A stretch of 64,000 nucleotides of DNA from Deuterostichococcus epilithicus. Its lineage: Eukaryota > Chlorophyta > Trebouxiophyceae > Prasiolales > Stichococcaceae. Every line of letters begins with the position of its first letter. Position 1 is the first letter of the stretch. Under the pieces are notes generated by a model, which made no database searches, was not told the DNA's origin, and saw nothing but the letters and a program-made list of their open reading frames with translations. Below are positions 23,443-36,700 of this stretch, piece by piece. Both the position numbers and the translations under genes were made by a program. Location: positions 434,001 through 498,000 of the forward strand of contig JAVTLE010000023.1 of NCBI GenBank assembly GCA_033439295.1, given 5' to 3'.

Positions 23443-26400
23443 TCAGCAGGTGGCGCTGGCAAAGCGGCCAAAGGGGGAGTAGGCTTTGGCTGCCGGGCCC
23501 GCCGGCGTCGCTAGCAGCCGCTGGAAGAGCGTCAGGGAGCAGGGCCGCTTCCCGGGCAATGGCTGCAGGCAGTCGTCTATGAGGTCGGACACCTCCTGCG
23601 GGCACTCCCGCGGCACCTCCACGTTCCTGCGGGGGTGGGTGCAGCGGCAAATCAGCATGTCTGCGGCGACATCCCCCAGATCCTACGGTCCAGCCGCTTG
23701 CACGTGACGAAGGCCTATTTGTTCGTTCCTGGTCCTCTGCACCCACGAGAAGGCCCATCTGGGCGTGCTCCAAGACAGCAGCACATGACGTGGACGGATT
23801 TGCTGAACAGTGCTGGCGCCTTCTGGGCCTGGCACATGACACTTTTACGGCATCAGGACGGCAGAAGTGCGCCCTAAACCCTAAACCCTAAAACCTACTA
23901 GTGAGAAAAGAGGCACCTGAGCTGTCCCCGCCTGGCGAGCTCCTTCGTGACGATCTCCCACAGCACCACGCCAAAACTGCGCAGGTTCAGAGTGCGCCAT
24001 CAGTACGATGCACTCTGAGTTGGCGCACATGGCAGCCAGCCGGCGCCTGCACGCTGAGAGGTAGTGCAGGAGGCGGCCTGGACCCGCACATTGACCCTGC
24101 AGCCAATGCCCAGTCTAAACCCAGCCTATACCCTGAGAGGCCGTCACCTGAAGATGTCGGCACGATCGGTCACGCGCAAGCCCAAAAGCAGCTCTGGCGC
24201 CGCATACGCAAATGTCCCTGCATTGCGACACCAGAAGCCAGTCTCAGTCGCCATGCTTGGTCGTGCGCCCATGGCTGCACAGGCGATGGTCAACCGGGAG
24301 CTCCTGGCCATCAGTTGATGTGTGTCGCCATGACACAGTCACAGCACAGGATTGCATGAGAGGTGCAAGGCGGGGCTCCACGCACCCGCGGTGGTGTCCA
24401 AGCTCTGCTGGTCAGCATTGGTCACGACCTTGGCCAGGCCCACATCGGCGATCTTGGCGATGCCCTCGCCAGACATCAGGATGTTGCTGGTCTTCAGGTC
24501 CCTGCAACAGCGCACAGACACGCATGTGCTACCTGCAGGCAGACTGAACCGCAGACGCAGGCGTAACAGCACCTTGCGGGCTTGCAAACCCAAGACACGC
24601 GGCACTCAGCAATGCCGCGCCAGGGCCGGGCAATGGTGAGGGCGTCAATGCAACCATGGCATTCTCGCAGCATTCTCGAACGGAGCCGTCGTGATGGTCA
24701 GCCCTCTCCGAAGTCCATGTGGCGGCTCCTGCTGCAGATCCAGACGATGGCGGAAGGGTGCGGAATCGCTGAATTAGATCATGTTCAGCAACCTCCGGAA
24801 AGCAGATGAGAAAGATTGAAGCGGCTCTGCAGGTCCCCACCTGTGCACGACACCGGAGGAGTGCAGGAAGTGGAGGCCGCGGGCGATGTCCAGCGTGATG
24901 CCGCGTCCCCGGGCATCCCATGCGAATGTGTCAGACTCGTCATTCATGAACGCCTGCCGCAGGTCGCCGCCTGGCGTGGAACAGCAGGATGCGTTTCAAG
25001 CAGCAGGCAAGCATCGTCATGGTGATATGGGTGTCTGGAAGGCGGCTGACCCCCAGAACCGTCCAAGGACTGCGCAAAGGACCCCGTTGACAGGGCCGCA
25101 CGGCACTCATCAGCAGCAAATGCAGCGGAAAGAGGGAGGGCGCCTGTGAGGTGCGAGCAGCAGGATTCTGCGGCACAGGCGGGCAGGGCAAGCACAGGCC
25201 GAGTGATGGTAGGCAAGGCAGGCACAGGCCGAGTGATGGAGGCGCACCCGCCATGTATTCCATGACGAGCACCGGGTGCTCCGGGTCATTGAGGCAGGCG
25301 CCGTAGTACTGCACGATGTTCCGGTCGAACGACACCTGCACAACAACCAAGCACTGCCTGGATGACATGCCGGGAGCCCTACGAGTGGCAGATGCACCAC
25401 ACCTGGAAGAGGCCAGCTCACAGGAGGGGGCCAGCAGTTGGAGAGGAGAGGAACAAGGCGGCAGAAGAGCGGGTGTCCCCGGCGCACCTTTGACAGGATG
25501 GCGATCTCCTTGTGCAGCATGCGCAGCCACGTGGCATCCAGCCCGCCCCGATCCACCTGCGCCAAAGATTTTCTGGCACTGTGACAAACAGCGCTCAAGA
25601 CAGTGTAGGTTCCAAGATATAATCAAACGCTCAGACCCATGAGCGACCAGCGCATTGCCCGGCAGGCTGATGTGAAGCAGCGCGGCAGGGAACAGCGCAG
25701 GCGACATTGAAAGGACGTCAACAAGTCAAGAAGTTTACTTGATTGCCTGGCCTTTTTCATGGCCAGAAATTTTAAAACTTTAGCAATGTTTGCGTGAAAA
25801 TTCTCAGCGCCTGACCTTTCTGATGGCCACCTCCTGCACACCGCGCCGCAGGGCCAGGTAGACCGTCCCAAAGCTGCCGCGTCCGAGGCGCCACAGGCTG
25901 CCGTCGGGCCGCCGGCATATCTGTAGCTCGGCAGCATCAATGTCCTGGCTGCCCAGCACCGACGCGTTGCTAGCGGAGGACGTCCGGCCCCCACACATAG
26001 AGCTGCGTGCACTGCGCAGCAGGAGGTCGGTAGATATATCGAAAGTTTGGGGTGTTGGTTTGTGGGAAGGATGTCTGGCCGCCGCACGGGAAGCTGCCGG
26101 CGCTGTGTGAGAGCAGTGATATCAAGTTTCCAGAGCACTTCTTCCGCCACCTGACATGAGGGCTGCACGCTGTGTCGTTTCCATAATGCCTGCACACCTG
26201 TTGCTGACCAGCCCGCCGATGCACACGCCGTTGGCATAAGAGGCGTCGCTGCCGTTGCCATGCCCGCCGCCGCTGCCGTTCGGAGATGAGATGCTGGCAC
26301 AGCGCGTGCCTGCGACAGCAAGCGTGTGCACTGGGGCGAGTGCACGGCACCAGGACAATGCAATGAACAACCGGGCAGCGGACGGCAGTTTCAGGGTCTT

Positions 26401-29400
26401 CAAGGCAAGACTGAGTCCGAGTCCAAGCTTGGCTTAGCAGTTGCGCATCGGCAACGGCAGGTGGGGGACTGACACGGCGCTGTAGCCGTGGCCATGGAGG
26501 AGCGACCAGCCGTCGCCTTTGGGGTCAACGGTGGCTCGCCATGCAATGCAGGGCGTGACTGGAATTCTGACTGAGAATGAAAGTCAGAGTTAGCAGTCGA
26601 GGTGTTTTGAATAGCGCACTGGTGGCCTCCAGCGAGTGCCCCTGCTGCCGCTGCACCCACGCCGCTGTGGCGTTGACGCTGCTCCCATGGCTGAGGGTCG
26701 ACGCTGCTGAGGTGGATGGCCGCTTGACGTCGCTGCCGCTGCCGCCGCTGCGGCTGCCGCCGCGCCGCCACCACCACAACCAAAGGAAGAGCGCCGCTGC
26801 ATGCGCAGGGGTGGACTCGTTGATAGGTGCATGGTGCATGTGACAGGACACCGGGAGCATGAGCCTATCTACTGCGCAATGGGCAGCATACAGAGATATG
26901 ACCTGTGCAAACAGGGAATGATGTGCTGATGCAGGAGGCTGGTGCAAGCGCGCTGCTGACTGCAGAAACCAACGGTGCTGCAGATAGACGACACTCCTGT
27001 GAAATTGCAAGGCCTACCTACAGCAATACCAGAGGTGCCTGCCGCACACGCCACCACGATGCCGACAATGGCGCCGCTGCTCAGTTCAGCACGGCTGCAG
27101 TTGCAGGGTTGGAGTGTCAGACTTTGATCTCAGATGATCCAGTCTCGGCTCATCACCGGCTGCAACCTGCACTAAGCCTGCAGCATGGCATCAGCGACCA
27201 GAGGCGCTGCGCGACGTGTAGGAGGTCGACGAGAGCAGTCGGGCAGCCGTGCGGCAGAGTGGGCAACATGTGGCCAGACGTCACATGTGCTGGGTCGAAA
27301 GTGTTGCACTACACATCTCATTCTGGCCTATGCATCTGATTTATTGCTAGATCGTCAAAGGTGCGGCAGCAGGGTTGGAACTGTAAAGGGATGAGATCAT
27401 CAAAAAGGAGCAGGCGCATGCGCACTGGTTGCTGGAGGCGGCAACTGCCGTTGGCGCCGGCGGTACCATCAGCTGCGAAAAGCTGCTGCCGTCGGCTGGG
27501 AAGGCGGTGATCGTCACGCTGGTGTTGCCCTCTGCTGGCACCTGCCGCCGAAGCAAGCCAGGTTGCCATGTTGCACGAGCTCTGCGGATTGCACTGGCGC
27601 GCCCGGCGCACTGCCATCCCCAAAACGATGTGTGATGCGCCCAGTGGGGCCGGCAGGGGGCTCAGTGGCCAACTTCAAGGAGTGCCGTCAGTGCATCGTA
27701 ACAGGATTAAAGGCTCCTGCTGACGCCACTGCCATGCTGCAACCACCAATCTGTGTATACAAATTCATGGGGGTGTGGCAGGCCCTGCTCGTCGTTTGCC
27801 GTACTGCATGGCGAATCACTTTGGCTTGACGCATTTGGCAGCAGCTGCACATGCGGCCGCGCCCTTGTCAAAGAAAGATGAAAGATGACGAGATAACAAT
27901 GCGGATCGCTTCTTGCAGCGGGGCAAGCGCCTACCTCAGTGGTGTCGATGGTGGCATTGGCGAATTGCAGGCTGACGTTCCAGCCCAGACCCGAGGCCTC
28001 GCGTCGGAAATCGCCATCGTCAAGCGCACGCTGCCACAGCTGCGACACCGTCACCAGCTGCACCTACACCACAGGCGACGAGAGGGTGGGCACGTCCATC
28101 AAGGTGCACAGGACGGCAACCTGGCAACAACACTGTGCAGCAATGAAGATGACGCGCAGGTTTGCATCGCGCAGGCAGCGGCCGTTCCCCCGCAGCCGCT
28201 GCCTCGACCTCCAAACCCATTACCTGCCGTCCCTCTCAGGCGTGCAGACATCCACAAGAAGAGCATCATAATATTCGTACAGATTATCGTCTCTCCGGCA
28301 TGTTTACCCTGACAGCAGTGAGATCCCAAACCTGCACTCAGCAACACAGGGCTTGGGGGCCACTGTGTCAGACACTGAGGAGAACGTGCAATCGTAGAGG
28401 TATATGAAAGGACCCACCGGGTACATGCGGGTCCTCACGATGATGTCCAGTTCCTCGTCTGTCGCTCCGCTGACAAGAGCCCGTTCTGCCGCCGCCTGGG
28501 CCGGGGGTGCGGCCGTGGCGACGAGCTCCCGACCCCACCGTCGCCGCTCGCACAGCAGCCTCCGGCGCCGCCTGCATTTAGGTTGACAGCACGAATTGGG
28601 GCTAGTGTGCACAGCGGGCTGTGGGGCGCGCGCTCCCAGCTGGGGAGGTTGCTGCGGTCACATGTCCAAACCCTGCAGTCCATCCGCTGCAGCTTGCGTG
28701 GCCAGCGGACATGCACGGCTCCACCACGGCAGTGCAAGGTCTACGGTCCAAGATCCATGGTGCAAACGCCGTGACAGGCACGCACCCGGCGGGACCTGAA
28801 AGGGCTGCGGCGCCACTGGCCTCACGTGACTCTGCCAGGTTGATGTCGACGCGGGGCACAATAGACTGCGTCCGCGCCGACAAGCTGTTTTGCTGCAGAG
28901 GCAATGCAGAGAGCGCTCAGATGGCTGTGCTTCTGCGGCGTGTTGGGGCCAGCTGCGCTGTCGGCTAATCTAGTTCAAAGCCCTCCCGCAACAAATGCTG
29001 CAGCCACCGCGTGAGTAGGTAAGTGTGCTGGCTCCGCCTAGGTCCGTGCCGCAGGGCAGCAGGGCGAGTGCAGAGTTGCGGTGGTGCGGCGGGGCAAGAC
29101 GAGTGCACTGTTCCATGTCGACAACAAGCAGGCGGGGCCAGCCTGGAACTGCGCCCCCAACAAGCCCTGACGCAGCGTGCCAGAAGAGGCGGCAGTGCCC
29201 ACCTGGAACACGTTGTTGAGGGCTGTCAGCACCAAGGTCTGCTTGGGGGGCGTGAAGGGCAGCAGCCTCGGCCCTGTCAGCTGCGCAGCAGACAGGCCAC
29301 ACACTGCCTGATCAGCTCCGGCGGTAGCATCGTTTCAACAGTAGCAACATCGCTGTGGGCACAGCAATGCAGCGGCAGCATCAAACACTTGCGATCGCTG

Positions 29401-31846
29401 CCAGCAATGAGAGTATAATCGTGGCCGTGTGGTGGCATGCTGAAGACCTGCCCCTTTGGTGCAGACAAGGAGCAGCCAGCACAGTCGGCAGGCATGCAGG
29501 ACCGTCACGCAGCCGCCAGACAGCTGCCTAGCCCCACTGCGCGGCCGGCCCCACCCATCAGATGGATGCAGAGCTGCTACATGACACCTTCAAACGATCC
29601 CCACCTTCAGTCGGCTGTAAAAGGTCTCCTTGACGAACACCGGCTGCGCATTCGAGAAGCCCGCCGGGAATGCAAGGTCCACGAAGAGGGTGCCGACCAT
29701 CCCAAATCCTGCCTGCGGCACACACGGCCCCCCGCCGCTTTTAGCAGCAGCGCCACCCGCATGCCGAGCGCGAGATGGGAGTGCAGGCGTGCACTGGCGC
29801 TGGGGTTTGCTGGGTCAAGGCAAATGTCCATTGGCATGGCCTCCGCCAGGCGCGCCCGCTGCTGGGTGATGGGCAATGCTGGCAGCAGCCCAGCCGTGTC
29901 GGCCGATGGACAAATACACACAAGCACAGAAGCAGAAACCAGGGCATACATGTGGGAGATGGGGGAGATGGGGGAGAAGAACTCGGAGGAATACTGCAAC
30001 AGCAGCGGGCAGTGCCGGCACGAAGCACCAGGCGAGCCAATGGGCAGCGGCGGCGCGCCGGCTTCAATTTCGTAGTGAGAAAGACAACCGTCAGGCTGAA
30101 CACGAAGCGATGTCAGGAGTGTCAGGCGACGCACCGAATTAAGCTGGGATGTCAGGAACACCGTCGTGAGGCTCAGCAGGTCTGCATTGAGCGGCGCCCG
30201 CAGTACTGCATTGCTCTGCAGCGCCATCGAGAAGTACAGGTCCATGCTGTCGAGCTTCGTCAGGTTGGGTGAAGATGCAGAGCCCTGGTTTACAGTCGAG
30301 CCCGGGTCGCCATCCCGCTGCTGCAGCACGGCGTATGCCGCGCGGAAGGTCAGCTGCACTGCCGTGAGCACATTGTCGAGGCCCTGCAGCAAGAAAGTCT
30401 AAGTCGAGCACCGTCGCGTTGTGCAGCATGATTTCGTGTGAACAGCACGCTCAAGAACGGCTTGCAGAGCCCCGCGGGCGGGTGCCATTCATGGGCGCTG
30501 ACCATGCAACATCGCTTGGCCTGCCAAGGAGCGCTGAACTGCAGCTGCAACGAAACTCCGGCAATCCGTTGAAGGAAGCCCATGTGGTCAGGCGAGACAG
30601 CCAGCACACCACACATGGCAGGGCTGGTGTAGTGGTCTGGAGACTGGCATGCGCGCCCAGCAGACGGCAGAAGGTGTCACCGTTAGAAGGGTCTCGAGGA
30701 TAGATGGCGCCACCGCGCCAATGTCAGCAGTGTAGAACCTATATAGAAGGCGACTCAGCTGTTCAGATTTGCAATAACGTACATGGTAAATATGCGGCAG
30801 CGATAACCCAGCTTTGACCAGCGAGCACGCCGCACTCTGCCGCCTGCGCAACCCACTCACTGCCAGCTGAATAGCACCAAGACAAGGTCCCTTGGCGTGC
30901 ATCCTGCCTTCAAGAGGCAGGAATCGCAACAGCAGAGAAGGCGCAATGCCTGCCATGTGCGCCAAAGTGTGTGCGCACACAGCAAACAGCAGCATGTCGG
31001 CTCATATGGCGCCCACCTATAGATGCCGTAGCAGATGACCTGTCTGCCTACGCCGTCTGTTGGTTCCAGACGCTCGTACCACGCCGCTGCCGCTGCCTTG
31101 TCGTAGCTGATCGGCGGGACTGGGCCCGTGGTGTTGCCATCGGGGTCTGCTGCCCCTGGTGCCTCTGCCCCTGGCGCTACCGCGGTGAAGTTCACCACTG
31201 CAGCGGCTTGCGCGGCCTGCGCGGCCTGCGGGCAGCGGGTTGCAGGCCTGAAAGGGGTGCACAAGTGCTTAAAGTCCGTGCATAACGAATGAATGTGACA
31301 CTTAGGCAGGCGCCCCCACAGTGGTTTATGCCACCAATCCTCGGCGCCTGGGAGCCTGAGCGTGAGCCAGGTGGCATATAAAACCAACCCCAACAGAGAA
31401 GTGGACACTGTTGCTTGGCGGCACCCCGCTGGCGAGTTGCTGCAGCTCCGCAGCCCACCGCCTCTGCTAGGCCTCAAGGGGACTCCCACGATGGCCCCCT
31501 CTCTCCCCAGAGCCCCAGCGAGGCTCGCCGCATCTGAGACTGGAAGGATGACTGCCCGCACCGGCACAGGCGCTTCCGGCAGCGACGCCGCGACCTGAGC
31601 TGCTGCAGGGCACAGGCTTGCCGACAGGACTATGGCCAGCTGCCACACTGCGGCCAGCGCCCACAGCCGGGCGGTCGTCCGGCAGTGCTGCTGGCTGAAC
31701 CTTTGACTGTCGGCTGCCGTAGCACGCCATGCCGCTGCCGAGGTGTGGGGTGTTGCCGGTCCCTGCTCAGCTGCCACCTCGCATGTGCGCCAGGAGTGCG
31801 GTTGGTGTGGGTTGTGCGTGCGCTGCCGCGGTGGCCGCTGTTTCAT
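23443..31846 (-). CDS. RLK2: receptor-like TKL kinase with shared novel ectodomain
   Basis: Minus strand, first ATG about 31846; hydrophobic segment LWALAAVWQLAIVLSASLC ending PAAAQ follows an N-extension. Ectodomain exons: AAWYERLEPTDGVGRQV (about 31070), RFYTADIGAVAPSILETLL (about 30740), exon ending 30135 with DLYFSMALQ...LRAPLNADLL, exon ending 29605 with AFPAGFSNAQPVF...SRLK, 29280-29203 with PPKQTLVLTALNNVF, DEELDIIVRTRMYPVGPF (about 28470), 28063-27935 with LWQRALDDGDFRREASGLGW, and 27543-27424. Transmembrane SSGAIVGIVVACAAG (about 27090) continues into LFLWLWWWRR. Kinase: GRGSFGTVY, EVAIRK (Arg at the usual Lys), NIVQYYGACLNDPEH, GGDLRQAF...GVVHR, DLKTSNILMSGEG, DVGLAKV, AAPELLLGLRVTDRADIF, FGVVLWEIVTKELARRGQL, VPRECPQEVSDLIDDCL, with RP in the last helix. 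Stop at 23443. The ectodomain ligand is unknown. Confidence 0.8.
23872..23892. repeat. Interstitial telomere repeat (CCCTAAA)3
   Basis: Three perfect CCCTAAA units (TTTAGGG on the coding strand of RLK2), inside the intron between the FGVVLWEIV exon and the last kinase exon. This is the Arabidopsis/Chlorella-type telomere unit. Kinase exons on both sides show this is not a chromosome end. Confidence 0.95.
25183..25243. repeat. About 30-bp direct repeat, two copies, RLK2 intron
   Basis: Two near-identical units share gcacaggccgagtgatgg, immediately beside the 5' splice site after the VLVMEYMAG exon. Confidence 0.8.
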
Positions 31847-33734
31847 ATACACGCCAAGCTTGGCTGCTGCAGCACCCGCGCCCGCATCGGCGTGGCGCCG
31901 CCGCGTGCCGCTGCCGCTACAGCGGCCACTACAGCTTATGCTGCTGTCGCCACTACCGCTGCGCCGGTGCCGCAGCTAGCAGCAATGTCTGCGCCTCGCG
32001 TCAGCAGCTGCTGTGGTTGTCAGTCGGCCGCCGGTGCGGCTGGGGGACTTGCGCACCACCACTGATCCACTGATTAACACCTGCGGAGAGACGGAGAGTG
32101 CGGGCCCCTATCAACGACACGGGCTTGCATGCTTGGCACAAGTAAAACAGGGAACTCGGTGAAGGATTTTTGCTTATTTGTGGCAATAAACCGCAACAGT
32201 TGACTCGCAGAGCTGCGCACGGCCATACGGGCCGCAGGAGGCGTGGTACTGCTGAACACATCTACAAAGGCGCAACCTGTGTACAGGCAGCGGCTCCGAG
32301 GCCCGCCACTGCATCGACGTGACGGCAGTTTGTACTGCCTGATTATCGGCAGACTGCCTGTCGCCACAGCAATTCTCCCACCCTGCACCATGGCCACCGG
32401 CGCGCAACCGACAGCCGCCCGTCACAGCCGCATATTAGGCAAATCGTCGAAGCGGAGGTTCTCGCCAGGATGTGCTGGCACCTGACAGCGTTCGAAAGCT
32501 TCGCGGCTGGCGTCTGCAGGCGGCGGCGATGCGCATGCGCCTCGTCACCACACATCATGTAGCGTCCTGCAGAGAAAAAAACAGCCACAGCTTCACGCGT
32601 TACACGCGCTGTAGTAGCTGCACGTGAGAAGAACTCGCATGTTGGCAACGCAAGGTCGACGGCGCAAGAAAAGAGAAGGCACCGCAAGGCAGACCGCGAT
32701 GCTGTCCCCCGCGGAGATTCACACCTCTTCAGCTTGTTCCGACGTCGACGCCAGATGGGCCAGTGCCAGGGTCAGATGCCGAGGCGTTTCTGGTACAGCA
32801 GCGCACGCAAGGCGACAGCGATACGACGACGGCCGCTGCTGTGATTACGGCAAGACCTGTATCCCACAATGTCAGCACGCAATTGGCGCCTCGCTGCGCT
32901 GCGGATACTCTGTATGTTTGCGTCGCGCTCAGCTGACAAAAAGGACAAGTCGTTCTAAATCTCAGATTCCCGATTGGTTGTGACTCATCAGCTGACTTTT
33001 CGCAGACGCGCGTCAGATTCTCGGCACGGCAGGTCAGCCGGTCAGCCGGGCCTGGCTCCACCGCGCACCTGCAGGCTGCGAGCAGAAGCCAATTTGATGA
33101 CGAGATCGCTGCTCGTCTGCGTGCGCAGCGTCTTAGGCGCTTCAAATCCAACCTCATGCGACAGGACCCCTCTCAGAGAGTCCAACTCCATCCCCCGATA
33201 GATCATCCAATCTCGAGATTTGAAAATTCTTGGAGTGTCTTTTCGTGCAGTGTACGACGTACACACCAATCGTGAGCGAGGTGCAGTGTCACAGCTCGTC
33301 ATCGGAGGAAGCTCTGTGCAACCCACCTGTGCACCTTTGCAGCATGCCGAGCACTGGGAGCTTACCAGCATGCTGGTATGCATGTTCAGCCAGGGCTCGA
33401 GATAGGTACGTATCAACGCCAAATTACCACGAGCCCCGATGTTGTAACACAGCACAGAGTTATGTCCGGAGTTAGCCGAAGAAACACGCCACTGAGGCGC
33501 CGTCAGGGAAAACACATGACAGTGGGAATTCCTGCTGATGTCCCTGCCGCTGCGCCCGCAGAAGTGCAAGTACCCCCTTATAGATACTGTGGCCTGAAAT
33601 GGTCTGATGAGGCAAAAACCACAGGGACAAGCCCGCCCCGACAGGACTGCGGATTTGTCAGCGCCGCCGGCGTCAGGCCACTGCCCGGCGACAGGCCGCC
33701 GCCCGCCGGACCCGCGCTTCACGACAAATCGCTG
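31847..33734. other. Intergenic, RLK2 5' flank and RLK3 3' flank
   Basis: About 1.9 kb without a supported gene. 31850-32000 is rich in gccgctgcc-type short repeats; 33200-33650 is plainer and likely RLK3 3' flank. Confidence 0.55.
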
Positions 33735-36700
33735 TCAGCTGCTGTAGAGGCACTGCAGCAGGCTCTCGGCGTCGACCGTGCCGGGACTGGTGACGCTGCC
33801 CGGCAGGGTGCCGGAGCCGGAGCTGCGGTCGCCGCTCCAGCGCTGGCCATTGTCGCGCCCGATGTCGCGTGCCAGCGGCCCGTTGCTGGATGCCCTGCCG
33901 AGCGACGTGGCCGGCTCCGGCGCAATTGCCTGCGGGGCAGTGCCATAACGGAACCATGAGGCCTCTGCTACGATGAAGCACATGATGAGGTCTCACGGCC
34001 CGGGTCGCACACCTAAGCCCCGGGCGCACACTACAATGTTGTGTGACCCTGCTGCGGCTGCGGCCTCTGCCAGCCCGGAATGCAGCGCGCCATCACCGAG
34101 GCATCAGAGCCGATCGTGCATGATGATTCGACCTCCCTGGAAGGCCATGGGTAGACGTGCAAGCAGGTTTCGCAAAAGGCAGGCCATCGCGCCGCCATGG
34201 GTTAGGGATTAGGACCCAGCTGCATGCACGCGCCACCCGTTGTGCAGTACAGCGCTGGTTTTGATGGACCAAGGGTTTGATGCACCAACGGTTCGATGGA
34301 CCAGGGCTCCACGGCTTTCAGTGCACTGGGCAAAACCGCATTGTGTCGGCCCTCCGAAAATGGACAGGCACCGCCTCACCTTGATGCGATTGTACAGGTC
34401 GTCTGCCCTGGGTCGCTTGGCGGGGTTGGGCTGCAGGCACTCATCAATAAGCTTCGAGATCTCGGGTGGCGCCTCCTCTGGCACCAGCACGTCCCTGCGC
34501 GGAGGCACAGGATGTGGCGTCAGTGAACAGGGGGTGGTGCGTCTGGAGACGCGAGGATGGATGCTGGCATGGCAGGGAGGCTGCAGCAGAAGGAGGGGAA
34601 GCGCCTGAAAGTGCATGCTGCACGTGCGGCTGGTCAAGCGTGAGGATTGTGACAAGCGAGCCTCGAAATAGCTGCTGAAACGAAGCTTGCAGAGGCGGAA
34701 TGCATGACGGGTGCGGCAGCGCACCGAAGCTGCCCTCGGATCGGCATCTCGTGCGTGCAGATCTCCCTGCAGCGGCAGCACAGCACCTGAAAGGGTCAAG
34801 CTGCCGCTGGACACGGGTACGAGCCACAACGAGAGGGCGCAGTAGCAGCAGCGAGGAGCAGGTTCACGCAGCCTTCGATCAGCACAAGTGCAGCAGGACA
34901 GAGACCCTATACAATCATATCCCAGCAGCATCACTGAGAAGCCGCCGCCGGCAGCAGCACTGGATCGAGCCAGGGCCCCAGGATGCTTCACAGACTCCAG
35001 ATTCCTCAAATTGCTCACCACAGCACGACGCCAAAGGAGTATATGTCGATGGCCTCAGTGCAGCGTACCCCTAAAATGAGCTCGGGCGCAGCATCTGGGG
35101 GAAGCGAGGAACACAAGATGTCAAATCGATACGGCCCTTTACTGTCAGGCTTTGACTTCAAACCTTCGGTGCATTTCAGCTGCGGTGCACAGTGTTCAGC
35201 AAGTCAGCGCGCTTGATCCGATACCCTGAATTGAACTCACAGGAAAAGGTGCCGCAGAGCTTGTCCCAGGAGGCGGGATCCGCTGCCGTCATGATTTTGG
35301 CCAGGCCAACGTCGGAGATCTTGGCGACACCCTCGCCCGTCAGCAGGATGTTGCTGGTCTTCATATCCCTGCAAGATGGGTGCAATTCGGAATCATGACC
35401 TGAAAACCTCCACAGAGCGACTTTGGCGTGACAACACTGTCCCAGTGGAGGTGCGGCATGCGGCACAGTTCGAGCAGGGGCGGAGTGCCGCCGTTGCCCC
35501 GGAAGAATCAGCTGGCCCCAGAGCGGGCGGCATGGACACCTTGCAGCTTGTCTTTTGAGCGCTCAACAGGAAAGAGGCCCGAATCAGACCAATCAAGACG
35601 CTTGCCCATGAGCCTTCGACTTGTGCAGATCTGGACTTAGAACTTTGGGAGCCGGGGCACATGCTGATGCTGAGAGTTATTTTCCGATTCAAGACGTTTC
35701 TGGCGAGAGCCAGATAACAAGATCGTGGTAAGCGCCGTCTGCGTACCTATGGATAACCTGGGAAGTGTGCAGGAAGTGCAGGCCGCGGGCGATGTCCAGC
35801 GCAATGCCGCGCCCGCGCCCGCACCAGGCATACTCGCCGGTCTCGTCCCGCGAGAACGCCTGCCGCAAGTCGCCGCCCTGCGCCACAGACAGGAGAGCAC
35901 TGTTGTCAGTCTGGTCACTCTTCCGGGGAAGGCCAGACAGACAAAGCAGCGATCCAGAGCAAAGCACGAGCAATGCGGGTCCTGCTGCCTGTGCAGAGCC
36001 CTATCGCAGCTGTGCTGTCTTCCGCCTCCGCACTTTTTGCCTGTGCTGTGCTACACGCCGCAGGGATCCTTAAAAGTTGCCAGAGCAGCGCCAGAAGCAG
36101 CATTCAGAAAGCAGAAGCAGCATTCAGAAAGCAAAAGCAGCACACACCGAGCAAAATTCCATGACGAGCATCGCTACATCCTCCTCCTCCAGGCAAGCGC
36201 CATAATACTGCAAAGGGCATAAGAATGCACTCAGGACATGGCATGTGCATGCTTTGCTGCAATTTTAGAGGCTGTCAAAAACGGTGCAGAGCGCCATCTG
36301 CGATGCGAGCTGAAAACTTTGTGGCAAGAGCAGTAGCGCTGCGAGTGAGTAACCTGCTGGTATCTGATTGGTGGGAAGGCCGCCGCAGAATTTACACTTT
36401 GCGTTGGCCTGTGATCGCTTTCAAGAATGGATGCGCACCGTAAGCGGCACTCGCGCCGTTGCCGTGCAGACGCCAGCGTCTGTTCATCCCAACACTGTCA
36501 GCCCCTCGACCCACCGGCCTGGCTAGGAGCAGCGCAGATGATCAGTTGTGGGGAGAGAACATGAAACCCACCTGAACGATGTTGCGGTCGAAGCTGACTG
36601 CCGACAGGATGGCGATCTCCCGGTCCAGGTGGCTGAACCACAGGTCGTCGTCCGTCGCCGGCCGCTGCGGGATTGTTGCACAGCAGGGTTCAGGGTTCAG

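Noticed and set aside
23103-23471. Extra C-terminal exon of RLK2
   Set aside because: Open but compositionally plain high-GC sequence; the kinase exon already ends with an in-frame stop at 23443.
23872-23892. Chromosome end or telomere cap
   Set aside because: Only three units, flanked on both sides by exons of one kinase gene; it is an interstitial repeat.
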